A DNA stretch of 37,500 nucleotides from NCBI GenBank assembly GCA_012295275.1, contig CM022671.1, forward strand, positions 21,262,822 to 21,300,321. The letters run 5' to 3'. The translations under genes and the position numbers were made by a program. Source of the stretch: Chrysomallon squamiferum. Lineage: Eukaryota > Mollusca > Gastropoda > Neomphalida > Peltospiridae. Shown here piece by piece: positions 1 through 20,870 of the stretch; the first letter of the stretch is position 1; each line of letters opens with the position of its first letter. The notes under the pieces were generated by a model. The model did no database searches. It saw only the letters and a list, made by a program, of their open reading frames with translations, and was not told where the DNA came from.

Positions 1-5239
<5,239 letters not shown>

Positions 5240-6370
5240 CAAATTAGCGTCGAAACCAAAACAAGACATTTACACTGTTTCTGATTTATAATTTTTTTTT
5301 TTTTTTGGCGTGTTCTAAAAATTAATATATATATAAATAAATTAATTCATTAATTCATTAATTAATTAATTAATTAATTAATAATAATAAAGAAAATAAT
5401 AAAGTAAATATAAAAGGATAAAAACAACATCAGTAAACGAATTTAAAAAAAAATGAAGAAGAAGAAGAAGATATTGATATTCTGAAATGACCAAATATTA
5501 TTTTCTCTTAATAACTTAATTTAATTTATGTTAATGATGATGATGATGTTATTATTGTTGTTGTTATTGTTATTATTATCACTGTTATTGTTATTATAGT
5601 TATGTTGTTGTTAATATTATTATTATTATTATTATTATTTCTAGATTAACAAACTGAAAAGCCACTGAGTAATTAAATCAATTCATTCATAATAGTATGT
5701 CACAAACAAGTATTAAGAAATAAGACTGATAAATAGATAAAATGATGACTAAATAATAACAAAATAAAATATGGTAAATTAAACACTTAAATATATAGTG
5801 AAAACGATTATTGAAAACGAAGATATTGGACAGCTTATGTAGAAAAAAGTCAAGTGTTGGAATTGTGTGTAACAAATTACTGAATATTTGCTGATAAAAA
5901 ATAATATCAATTTGTTAATGTTTTTAAACAAAACTTAGCTTTTTTCTTTTTCTTTTAATCTTTTTTTAATTTTAATTTTTCATTTTTTTTTTTTTCTTTT
6001 TTACAATGATTTTAAGATAATAAAATAATTCAATTATTGAATTCAAGAGTTTGTTGTCTATTATTATAAAAATGTTTTTGCCTATTGCCAACATTCACCG
6101 ATGTAGCAAAATTTAACGATGTATCCTCAGTTATTCCAGGCTTAGACAAGAAAAGGACTCTCTTTTCCTTAGAAAGGTTCTTACTTCCCTCTAGATACAC
6201 TTACATTTATATAACGGACGCATTCGAGCGTGCAGATAATAAAACACCATTTTACAGCTTTCACGTTTAATAAATTACGATTACCTATGTGAAAATGAAT
6301 GGTATATTAACAATAAAAATCTTAAAATTTGTTTCCAACTATATTTTTCTAATTAATTTATTTCTTTTGT

Positions 6371-6407
<37 letters not shown>

Positions 6408-7240
6408 GTAAATGTTAGTTTAAATTGATTTAAAAAACATAGATTTTACTTTTTAAAATATAATGGTTTATCCATCTCCCATTCCAACAAAACGTTCATC
6501 AAAGTTTTTTTTATTTATTTTTTGCAAAAGTTTATGAAGCGTGTGTGTGTGTGTGAGTGTGTAGACAGATATCGATACAAGATTATTAAATTACATGAAC
6601 TATTCTCAAAATACAGACCCGAAAAGGAGAGATTCGGGCATTCGTAACAAAAATAAACTTAGATGAGCAATCTGTCTGCTTGTGTATTAGGTGCTGAAGT
6701 GTATTGAAGAAAGAAATTCGGTTAAGATTCTTTAACTTCAGTTCTTCTAAAGCTAAATGAAACACTCACACACACACAAGTACATATATATACATACGTA
6801 CTTAAACTTAACACCTGTTATATGTTGAATATTTCAAAAGTAAGCCACAAAAAATGTATTTCTTTAGAGTCCACCCATTTCAATTTTTCCAGGTAGAGAT
6901 AAAGGTTTTTATTTATTTATTTATGATTTTTATGATCGGTAGGCTTGAAAAGAAAATACTAAGACTACAGAAACACTGAAGCTAGAAACTGCACCAAAAA
7001 TTCAGTTAAAAGCTCAGCTGTATGTATTTAGTGTATTAGTCAGTGTATCCAAAATGTTTAAAGAAACCGCAACTAGTTTTTATTGTTGTTGTTGTTTTTT
7101 TTTTGTTGTTTTTTGTCCCATCTCTTACCATTGACCCAAGCCCTAAGAGAATTCTGAAATTGCTTAAAGAGATTTTACACAAGTATCGAATTTTGGGGAT
7201 ATTTCTCAATAATGTGGAGACGATAAACAACTTAACCTTT

Positions 7241-7297
<57 letters not shown>

Positions 7298-7694
7298 GGT
7301 TTTATTGTTACATTTGAAGTTCCTAGTCAGTAACTGCCTCCAGTTGATTTTTCATTTTTGAAAATTGACGTAATCCCGAGCTTAGTGCGGGGATGGTACG
7401 GTGTTGAGGCTAATAAATAAACAGACATGGCGTGATAATCGTAGAAAACCCTAAATGTTTGTGCACATGCATTCGTAATAGGTATCTCCTTGGAGTGGTT
7501 TTATTTCTACAGATAGCGCTTATGACGTCAATGAAAGAAACGTGATGACGTCAGTGGAATGAATATGACAAAAATGATAATCGGTGAACGTCACATCGGT
7601 GTGAGTAATGGAGATGTTGAAGGAGTAATTCAGTGATATGTCGATATAATTATCAGTACACGCAAGGAGTTTGACTTACAGAGATAGATGAATA
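5240..7694. other. intergenic spacer between WD40 copies A and B
   Basis: The spacer is AT-rich, with (TAAT)n near 5340-5390, T runs at 6368-6405, short (GT)n at 6541-6560 and (ATT)n at 7243-7292. No conserved open frame is evident. The last 200 bp contain paired CRE palindromes and are the probable promoter region of copy B. Confidence 0.65.
7523..7553. promoter_or_regulatory. pair of perfect CRE palindromes upstream of WD40 copy B
   Basis: TGACGTCA occurs at 7523-7530 and again at 7546-7553, about 170 and 140 bp before the ATG of copy B. This palindrome is the full cAMP-response element bound by CREB/ATF bZIP dimers. Two perfect copies 23 bp apart, in otherwise AT-rich DNA just upstream of a first exon, suggest a bZIP-regulated promoter. 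No TATA box or start site could be fixed. Confidence 0.6.
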
Positions 7695-13035
<5,341 letters not shown>

Positions 13036-13219
13036 AACTGAAGTAAAATTTCCTATCGCACTGGTTATTCCAATGGTAACACTGTTTTCTGTTTACAGTG
13101 TTAGGACAAAAACCAGTCAAATTTGTTTATAAACGTTACTCTTCGTTCTCTTTTATTTTTTGTTATGTTGCTTTGCTTTTTCTTCATTTATTATTACTTG
13201 AAATTATCATCATCACCAC

Positions 13220-13252
<33 letters not shown>

Positions 13253-13428
13253 TATTATTATTATTATTGAAAAATAAATATTTTTTAATCTTTCTTTTTT
13301 ATTTCTTGTTATCTGCTTATATATCTGTCTGTCTGTCTATCTATCTATCGGTCTATCTGTCTTTCTGTCTCTCTGATAATATATTATTCTTTCATCGGTT
13401 CATTTATTACTGTCGCAATTACTTTTTT

Positions 13429-13431
<3 letters not shown>

Positions 13432-13521
<90 letters not shown>
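13432..13521. repeat. (TC)n microsatellite
   Basis: About 90 bp of uninterrupted TC, 0.4 kb downstream of the stop of WD40 copy B. Confidence 0.97.
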
Positions 13522-13523
<2 letters not shown>

Positions 13524-14362
13524 GTACTTTCTTTTTCCTGTGTTTATTACATATTTTAAAACGACTGATCATTAGACGATCAGCAATCAGATTATATCTG
13601 TGTTGAAATTCATTTGAAAAGGTTATGCAAAGTTATGTCCCGAAAATTTTCTTTTTCTTTTCTGTTCAATGTATTTATTTATGGGACACAACGATTCTGT
13701 GGACTGAGAAAACAACGATAAAGAAATAATTAAGACATAAAATTATTGAAGTATAAAGGTAAAAATGAAACCGATGGAACATGAAAATGTTTAAATGATA
13801 TAAATATAAATGGATTTATGGTATGGAAATTTTTTTATTATTATTATTTTTTTAATTGGATTATTTATCTAAAGAATGTGTTTTACAATTTCTGTTTCTT
13901 TCTTTCATTTTATTTTTTTAGCCTTTTTTAATTTTTGTTATTGTTATATGTCACTGAAAATGTGTACGTAATCAGTAAATATATTTATATGTATATATAA
14001 AACTGTATTTTTTGTTGCTGAAATAAAATATAATAAAAACATTATATATTTTTCTTATTGTTAATATTCTATCTTTTTTTTTGTTATCCCCATTTTCTTT
14101 AAATTATTTTAGTGATGCTAAAATGCATAAAACACTGATTGCTTTAAAATAAATAAATTAACCACAAACTAATTATAATAAATAAATAAATAAATAACAA
14201 CAATCAAACAACAGAATAAAGAAAATAGAAAAAGGAGAAAACCAATAAAAACTATTAAAAAAACAAACAATACATAAACACAAAACCAAACACAGACAAT
14301 TACTGATATTTTAAAAAACTGAAACGTATAAACATCTACACAGAAATTCGAAATAAAATATT

Positions 14363-14471
<109 letters not shown>

Positions 14472-14759
14472 ACTCACTCAAACTGATATGTAGAAACATA
14501 CCTTAAGAAATATCATTTGTTCAGTCAGTTTTTAAGTACATTCATTTTACCATAATGTCTTAAGATTCAGTCGCCGTCAGAAACAGTTATGAAAACAAAT
14601 TAATTCCGATTAGAGAAAGATATCATTAGCGTCTATTAGAAAACAAAACCAATAAAACAATTTTGCAATTTGTTATTTCTGCCTTGAATACAAAGAGGAA
14701 TATATATTAATAATTAACAATTGTTAAGTGTAAAACTGCTCATCTTTAATTTTTCTCAG

Positions 14760-14930
14760 TTTCTTTCTTTCTTTCTATTTCTTTCTTTCTTTCCTTCTTT
14801 CTTTCTTAGTCTTTCTTGCTTTCTTTCTTTATCTCTTTTCCCTCTTGTTCCTTAGTTCCATCTTTCATAATTTCGTTCTTTCTTTCTTTCATTAATATTT
14901 TTTTTCTTTCTTTCTTTCTTTCTTTCAGAT
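14760..14930. repeat. (TTTC)n tetranucleotide array
   Basis: An interrupted TTTC/TTTCC array just upstream of the proposed first exon of GPCR1. Confidence 0.9.
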
Positions 14931-14999
14931 CTATTCCATCCCTGCTGTTTTCTTTCCTACTGATCTGAACACACTAAATGCACAATTGCCGTGTTGCAT

Positions 15000-15180
15000 T
15001 CATCAAAACTCGTTACATTAGCAGATCCATTACAATCGGATACATTTCTGATCGCTAATAATAATTATCTTCTGTCACTTCCATTCCACTGATTCAGTGG
15101 AAAATATTAAAGAAATAGTTTTCTCAGTTTCGGCATCAGTCACTGGAGATCATAGAAGACGAAGCACTGGAAAATTAAAG
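15000..15180 (+). other. probable 5' UTR exon of GPCR1 (5' end not determined)
   Basis: A strong donor, AAAG|GTAAGT, ends an exon-like, non-repetitive stretch at 15180. The first good acceptor in register with the receptor is TTTTTAG|G ending at 15912, one base before the ATG. This gives a 732 bp UTR intron (15181-15912) that contains an (AAT)n run near 15765-15808. The left boundary given here is only a guess at the transcribed start. Confidence 0.45.
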
Positions 15181-15765
15181 GTAAGTTTCTCAGGTAACAT
15201 AACTCAAGAAAAATGATTGTGGGTTTTTCTTTTAAAGGTAGACATTTGTTTTGTTTTGCCGGTATAAACCGCAAAAGACTCAGTTCGTAAATCAATAGAT
15301 AAAGATAAAGAAGAAATATAAAATGAAAAACAGGTTTATGTTTTTTCAGAACATAAATGGTTTTGACTACTGATTTGTAAGTTAATGTAAGATACAGAGA
15401 AACGATGAAAAAGAAATGGCAATTTACTTTTTTCAAGAGAGCCAGATAAAGCAGATTCAAATTTTAAACTGTTGTCGTTAATTTACAGTTGTTCCGACCG
15501 GCAAACGAATTTCCTAGAGATGGTTTCAGACATGGGTTTATCGGGTACAAATTTACAGACAACTTTTACCGGTTCTTTTTTATATTTATTCTTTCTTTCA
15601 TTATCATTCTTCTCCAGGAAATAATAATACAGTAAATAATTAGATTTTTTTTTTTTTAAAATGAAAGCTAAAGATGCCAACCTCGTCGACGACGTTGTTG
15701 AAGAAAGCAATGATGATAACGATGAAATCGACGAAAAAGGAAAAATAAAACATTAAGTTTTAGTA

Positions 15766-15813
<48 letters not shown>

Positions 15814-15913
15814 TAACAACAACAACAACAACGATAACAACTGCAAAAGTAACAATAATAAATAATGATGATGACTATGATGATGATAATAATGAAACGT
15901 TTAAATTTTTAGG

Positions 15914-17278
15914 ATGAAGTTATCCGATCTGCTGTTGGTATTTTGCGGAATCATATATTTTGGCACTAACAGTTCGTCTTCTTCAACTATTAAATCGGTC
16001 ATAAAAGCAAATGATCCTATCAATTCAAGTGTTGTAGCTTATCTTTCATCGACGTCTGGGAATTTAGAAGCTGATCCAAGCACAACAACCAGTATAATAG
16101 ATACAGATTTAAGCACAAACGATTTATCAGAAACAGAGGTTAAACAGTCTACCAACGAAACGGAAGGAGTGAAATCAGAAACTACGACTGAAAGCGACGA
16201 ATTATCCTCTCATTCACTTAGTTCGGATCGCACAGATTCTGTTCAGTCAACGACGCTTGGGGAAACAGCAAGCTATTTTATTACCAATTCGAGCGTAGTG
16301 GGCGAACTTTCGACTGCCGATCCTGACTTTGACGAGGATTCAAATAAAGGTTCTCAAGCCGCTAGCTCACTCGACTACGTGGGAATGATAAGCGTGCCCA
16401 TAGCCCTTGCAGTCGGTTCCGTGGGCAACATAATCACTCTGGTAGCCATGACGACGCAGCCATTCAGTCACATGAGCTGGAGCGTGACGCTGGCCTCAAT
16501 GGCGTTCGCCGACACCGTCGTTCTTCTGATGACGGCGCTAAACAAAGACTTCGTCATCGACCTCATCGGTTTCGACGTACGGTCCATCAACAACGTCAGC
16601 TGCAAGGCGTTCCACTTCTTCCGCCGCCTCTGCAAGATCAACTCTTCCTGGTGCGTGGTTCTCGTCTGCGCCGAGCGCTTCGTGGCGATCTGCTTCCCTC
16701 TGAAAGCCAAAGTGTTCTGCACGCGAGAGAACACGACGCGCGCCATCCTCGCCATCTGGCTGCTCGGGGTCGTCTACTGCAGCACGTCCGTGATTCCCGT
16801 CGGAATGCAACACTCCGTGTGTCGGCAGACGATAAACGAGCCGCAGTTCCAGACACGGAACCGCATGTACGTCATCGCCGGCTCGGTCCTGCTGGGAGTC
16901 CTTCCCATGTCCATCTTGATCGTGCTGACGCCCATCATCTGCGGCATGCTGCTGAGGTACTCGCGCCAGACGCGGGAGATGACGAGCAGCCAGGAGGAAA
17001 CGAACAAGTACAAGAAGGCGTCGGCCATGCTCGTCAGCGTCCACGTGGCCTACATCATCCTCGTGCTGCCGTCCATCATCTACAGGAATGTCCGGTTCGC
17101 GACCCGGTCGCAGGTGTTCAACGATCCGTCGATGAAAATCGTGAACGAGGTGAGCAAAGTCATGGAGGAGCTGGTGAACCACTCCATCAACTTCTTCCTC
17201 TACACGGCCTTCAATCCTCTCTTCAGAAAGAGACTGACTTTCCTTTTTTCCTATTCCAGATCTCAGAGCTCGCAATAA
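15914..17278 (+). CDS. rhodopsin-class GPCR 1 (454 aa, single coding exon)
   Basis: The frame starts MKLSDLLLVFCGIIYFG, a likely signal peptide. A Ser/Thr/Glu-rich ectodomain follows to about residue 150 with several N-glycosylation sequons. Seven membrane segments follow: TM1 ~155-178 (GN at 171), TM2 ~190-212 (FAD at 198-200), TM3 ~230-255, TM4 ~275-297, TM5 ~318-345, TM6 ~368-390 and TM7 ~412-432. Cys230 and Cys303 can form the usual TM3-ECL2 disulphide. The DRY motif is ERF (254-256) and the TM7 NPxxY is replaced by NFFLY (426-430). The type resembles the lophotrochozoan expansions of orphan peptide-receptor-like GPCRs; its ligand is unknown. GPCR2 is a paralogue on the other strand. Base composition jumps at about 16350: the ectodomain is AT-rich, the TM part strongly G/C in third positions. 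Confidence 0.9.
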   Translation: MKLSDLLLVFCGIIYFGTNSSSSSTIKSVIKANDPINSSVVAYLSSTSGNLEADPSTTTSIIDTDLSTNDLSETEVKQSTNETEGVKSETTTESDELSSHSLSSDRTDSVQSTTLGETASYFITNSSVVGELSTADPDFDEDSNKGSQAASSLDYVGMISVPIALAVGSVGNIITLVAMTTQPFSHMSWSVTLASMAFADTVVLLMTALNKDFVIDLIGFDVRSINNVSCKAFHFFRRLCKINSSWCVVLVCAERFVAICFPLKAKVFCTRENTTRAILAIWLLGVVYCSTSVIPVGMQHSVCRQTINEPQFQTRNRMYVIAGSVLLGVLPMSILIVLTPIICGMLLRYSRQTREMTSSQEETNKYKKASAMLVSVHVAYIILVLPSIIYRNVRFATRSQVFNDPSMKIVNEVSKVMEELVNHSINFFLYTAFNPLFRKRLTFLFSYSRSQSSQ

Positions 17279-17325
17279 CCATTTGTTTTATAATTCACTT
17301 TAACGTTATATTTTTTTTTTATTAT

Positions 17326-17346
17326 TATTACTACTGCTGCTAGTAT

Positions 17347-17423
<77 letters not shown>

Positions 17424-17462
17424 ATATTATTATTATTATTATTATTATTATTATCATCATCA
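17326..17462. repeat. (ACT)n then (ATT)n array in the GPCR1 3' UTR region
   Basis: About 95 bp of CTA/ACT units followed by ATT and ATC units, starting 48 bp after the GPCR1 stop codon. Confidence 0.95.
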
Positions 17463-18803
17463 TCTGAAATACATTTTTATTTAATTAATTTATTTCAGTT
17501 ATTTAACGAATTATGTAAATATAAATGTGTTATTGTCTATGATTGTTATAATATATACAGCACTGATTTCAGTTTTCTTTATAAGGTAGCTGAAAATAGT
17601 TAACTGAAATTTTTCTAATGAATCCCACTTCTCAACTTAACTGAACGGGAATGAATTTTAGTTTTAAAATAGATGAAAACGCTTTATTTGTGATACATTA
17701 ACTTTTTTTTTAGTGGTTTGCGGTTTGTTGCTGGTTTTAAACTAAATATGTCAAGCATTAGCGCTCATCAAAGAATAGATTTGGAGATATTTATACTTGT
17801 TTGGCGGGTACTAAAAGATTTTATATAAACTAGTCTAGCGATTTCGAACAAATAATAATGACTAAAGGCAAACTGAACAGCCGTCATTAAGTTGTTGTAG
17901 AAGGCAAAATATATCTGCTATATTTTATCATTATTATTATTAAAGCACGCCTTCTTGGCCTAGCTGTTCGTTTTATTGCGCGGAAAACGTTAACTATAAT
18001 TTAATTTTAAGAGCGCTGGCCGTAGAAATGATAAAATCCATTTATCCTTTCGAGATGGTTTTGATGTTGAGAATTAATCAGCATTTGGGGGTATTACGTG
18101 ATGCAAGTATTCTTTAACAGTTTCAATAAAATGCAATAAAATATGTCTAGTAGAATATAAATAATCCTGAAAAATTCTGAAGTCAGGGGTTAAGAAATAT
18201 CTTTAGACATTATTATTATTATTATTATTAATCTTATTATTATATTTATTTATTTATTTTATTTTATTTTTTCTTACGAGGTGGTTTAAATAAAGTATTT
18301 ATTTACCTTTTCCATGAAAATTTGAAAATCGAAAAAAAAAAAAAAATTATATTTGTCAGTGCTAGCTCAGTTTTGCGACGTAATCTCTGATTCGATTTAT
18401 AGGTTCACGTTTCTTGTTGCAGCCAGTTTTAACTGACTGAATTTGTACTTTCCACTGTAAAATGCATATTAAAATTTCGTGACTAATGTTTCGACATTAG
18501 CCCAGGCTTAGACTGCGGGTTTCCTATCTTACGTCATCATCATCATCATGTCAGAAATCATCATACGTTTTGTATTTAATCAACGCTCATGTGTGAAGGT
18601 GTTGTTAAATTATTTTTGTAGTGTCTGTGTTCATGTTACGAATACCTGTTTAACAATGAAACGATAATTGCTGTCATGAAACAAATTTATAGAAAACAGA
18701 TGTCTTTTTCTGCTTCATGTCTGTTTAATAAAAATGAAATGACTGCCAATTATATCCTGTGGTAACAGTAATATGTTTTCCTATCTATTAAAAATTAACT
18801 CAG
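17463..18803. other. intergenic / GPCR1 3' region
   Basis: Mostly non-repetitive AT-rich DNA with short (ATT)n at 18211-18230. AATAAA strings at about 18125 and 18136 are possible poly(A) signals for GPCR1 but lie 850 bp after the stop. I see no gene, and no NOS relic could be recognised here. Confidence 0.6.
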
Positions 18804-19069
18804 TAAGTCATATCTCACGATAATAATAGGCAGACTAGGCAGAACTGAATTCACGTGATATGACAAGAATCAGAATTACACATTAATTTCTATATATAAG
18901 TTATAATTGTTTTATAAAGAAATACTTCTGGTGATTATTTCAAAAATATTCTGCAGAATATTCCAGATTGTAACAGTTATACATGAATTCAACATGCGTG
19001 ATTTATATAAAATACCTGGTCGTTATGAATGATATGACAGTGAGCATGGGAGAGACATGGCAGTGAGTG

Positions 19070-19166
<97 letters not shown>
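18804..19166 (+). repeat. interspersed repeat with GA-tract end, copy 1
   Basis: About 270 bp of unique sequence ends in a ~94 bp (GA)n run (19073-19166). Key internal strings are CTAGGCAGAACTGAATTCAC, AAATACTTCTGGTGATTATT, CCAGATTGTAACAGTTATAC and GGTCGTTATGAAT. The same order occurs in reverse complement at 24850-25230, and a short part recurs at 19655-19733. The conserved dinucleotide tract at one end suggests that it belongs to the mobile unit. No coding capacity or terminal inverted repeats were seen. Confidence 0.8.
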
Positions 19167-19168
<2 letters not shown>

Positions 19169-19203
19169 AAGAAATGTATGAATTCAATATGAATGAATTA
19201 AAA

Positions 19204-19210
<7 letters not shown>

Positions 19211-19249
<39 letters not shown>
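19211..19249. repeat. (AAT)n microsatellite
   Basis: An AAT run just after copy 1 of the GA-ended repeat. Confidence 0.95.
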
Positions 19250-19256
<7 letters not shown>

Positions 19257-19654
19257 CAATAAATCAATAAATAAGGTAATAATTTATAAATTATGTGTGT
19301 AGCTTATTTAAACATGTTATCCTGTATATTTTGCTGGTAAAATTGACGTTCAAGACTTAGAGCAAATAGTTCACAAGGTAAAACATACAGAAAACATACC
19401 TGCTTAAACATAGTGACATTCTATAATAAACACACATATATTTTTTAATTTCATCTCTTTCTCAGCTTCATTCCAGATCGGTTCATCCTTTTAAATTCTC
19501 CATCTATAAAAACCTACATCTCCGTAACTTTAAATTAAATTAAGGTAAAGTAAAGTGTGTCTGAAGAATAAATGGTCAAATGCATTTATTTTGTAATGAA
19601 CATAAATTATTCTTTTATTTTTATTCGCTGCAAACAAAGTATGAAAATAAAATA

Positions 19655-19732
19655 TTATTCCAGATTGTAACAGTTATACATGAATCCAACATGCGTGATT
19701 TATATAAAATACCTTGGTCGTTATGAATGATA

Positions 19733-19733
<1 letters not shown>
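19655..19733 (+). repeat. interspersed repeat, copy 3 (short fragment)
   Basis: About 79 bp match copy 1 from CCAGATTGTAACAGTTATAC to GTTATGAATGATA in the same orientation. The match then stops at an (ATT)n run (19731-19791) instead of the GA tract. It sits between the exon 5 and exon 6 relics of the NOS pseudogene, in former intron space. Confidence 0.8.

Positions 19734-19791
<58 letters not shown>
19731..19791. repeat. (ATT)n microsatellite
   Basis: A pure ATT run of about 60 bp following repeat copy 3. Confidence 0.96.
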
Positions 19792-19792
<1 letters not shown>

Positions 19793-20499
19793 TTCTTCTT
19801 TTACATCTCTTTCTTCTTCTTCTTCTTCTTCTTTTTATTATTATTATTGTTATTATTCTAAGGTGATTTGTTGTTTAGAAGGTACGTTTCACGTAATACT
19901 AGGTATCTAGGACACCAGTTATCAAATACCTGGTTAATTTGTAACTGATACTATGTTTAGAAGATATATGTTTCTCGTAAAACTAGACAACAACACAACA
20001 ACAGAAATACTGTACCACCCAGGTGATCCAGCTAACTGTCAAAACTGACAGGATTTCAGCAGGAAAAGATAACTTTCACAGGTAATAGATTAAAATCAGT
20101 TATTTCCTCTTGATCTAATACCAATATTCGGAGACATATGCATAGATATAGATAGATAGATATTGTTCATATTGTTGTTGATTTCCTTCTTCTTCTTCTT
20201 ATAATTATTATTAAAGAAAATAAAAGTAGTGAGAATAAACTAAATGTAATGAAATAACACATGGCTTACCTGTAGTCTCACCTGAGTGAAGTTTGAGAAG
20301 AGCTCTTACTCGCTACCTGGACATCACAACACTTCCCATACAGACATTTCTCAGACTGCTGACCAGTCTAACCTCAAATGGGAAAAACAGAAAAAAAAAC
20401 TTGAAGAATTTTTCACAGTAAGTTTATATATATATATATAAATACATAATAAAGATACATAGATATATAGACATAAAAAGATAAAGAGAGAGACAATCA

Positions 20500-20617
20500 G
20501 ATAGGTAGACAGATAGATGGATAGATAAATAGATTGATAGATAGATAGATGGATGGATGGATGGATGGATGGATGGATGGATGGATGGATGGATGGATGG
20601 ATGGATGGATGGATGGA
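20500..20617. repeat. (GATA)n/(GATG)n compound microsatellite
   Basis: GATA/GACA-type units pass into a pure GATG run (about 20549-20617). It occupies the space between the exon 7 and exon 12 relics of the NOS pseudogene. Confidence 0.96.
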
Positions 20618-20870
20618 CAAATACATACTTCGGCAGACCAATAGACAGATGATAAAGTTTTATTATATAATTGGTATACGTTGGTTTTTGTCTCAGTTTC
20701 ATTTCTTCTTCTTCTAATTTATTTTCAAAGGTTTATATAGAGCATTTGATTCGAGAAAATGCCTCAAGATGTGTATAATGCTATAGCGAAACTGGGCGGT
20801 AATTTTTACGTGTGGAAATGTTGAAATGCTCTCCAATATCATGAAAACTCAGCGAAGGAGTCACCTACAA

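Larger units (their letters stand above)
19324..20870 (+). pseudogene. degenerate NOS reductase copy (relics of 4-5 exons)
   Basis: Exon relics lie on the plus strand in the same order as the live NOS. (Exon numbers count those visible in the live gene from its 5' side.) Exon 5: 19454-19523, LSQLHSRSVHPFK against LSKLHSKSIRPCK, with the donor context ATCTCC|GTAA kept. Exon 6: 19961-20081, RYMFLVKLDNN then ILYHPGDPAN against RQTILVKLDN and LLFQPGDHLGIFPAN; part is deleted and the donor CAG|GTAAT is kept. Exon 7: 20281-20417, SLRRALTRYLD against SLRTALTHFLD, with a TGA replacing the preceding Cys and the donor ACA|GTAAGT kept. Exon 12: 20731-20870, with DVYNAIAKLGGNFYV and a frameshifted GNVEM against DIYNTMVKEGGHFYI and GNVTM; at least two frameshifts. 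A weaker exon 4 relic may lie at 19324-19377. Exons 8-11 are absent, their place taken by GATA/GATG repeats. Stops, frameshifts and lost exons make it non-functional as a reductase. Confidence 0.8.

Noticed and set aside
7688-7690. ATG seven bases before the chosen WD40 copy B start
   Set aside because: It is in another frame that stops within exon 1, and it does not join exon 2.
16538-17275. Long antisense open frame opposite GPCR1
   Set aside because: It is a by-product of high GC at third codon positions in the TM block; it has no domain and the sense strand clearly codes a GPCR.
20500-20617. GATA/GATG array as a CRISPR-like repeat array
   Set aside because: It is a simple tetranucleotide microsatellite without spacers, in a eukaryotic genome.
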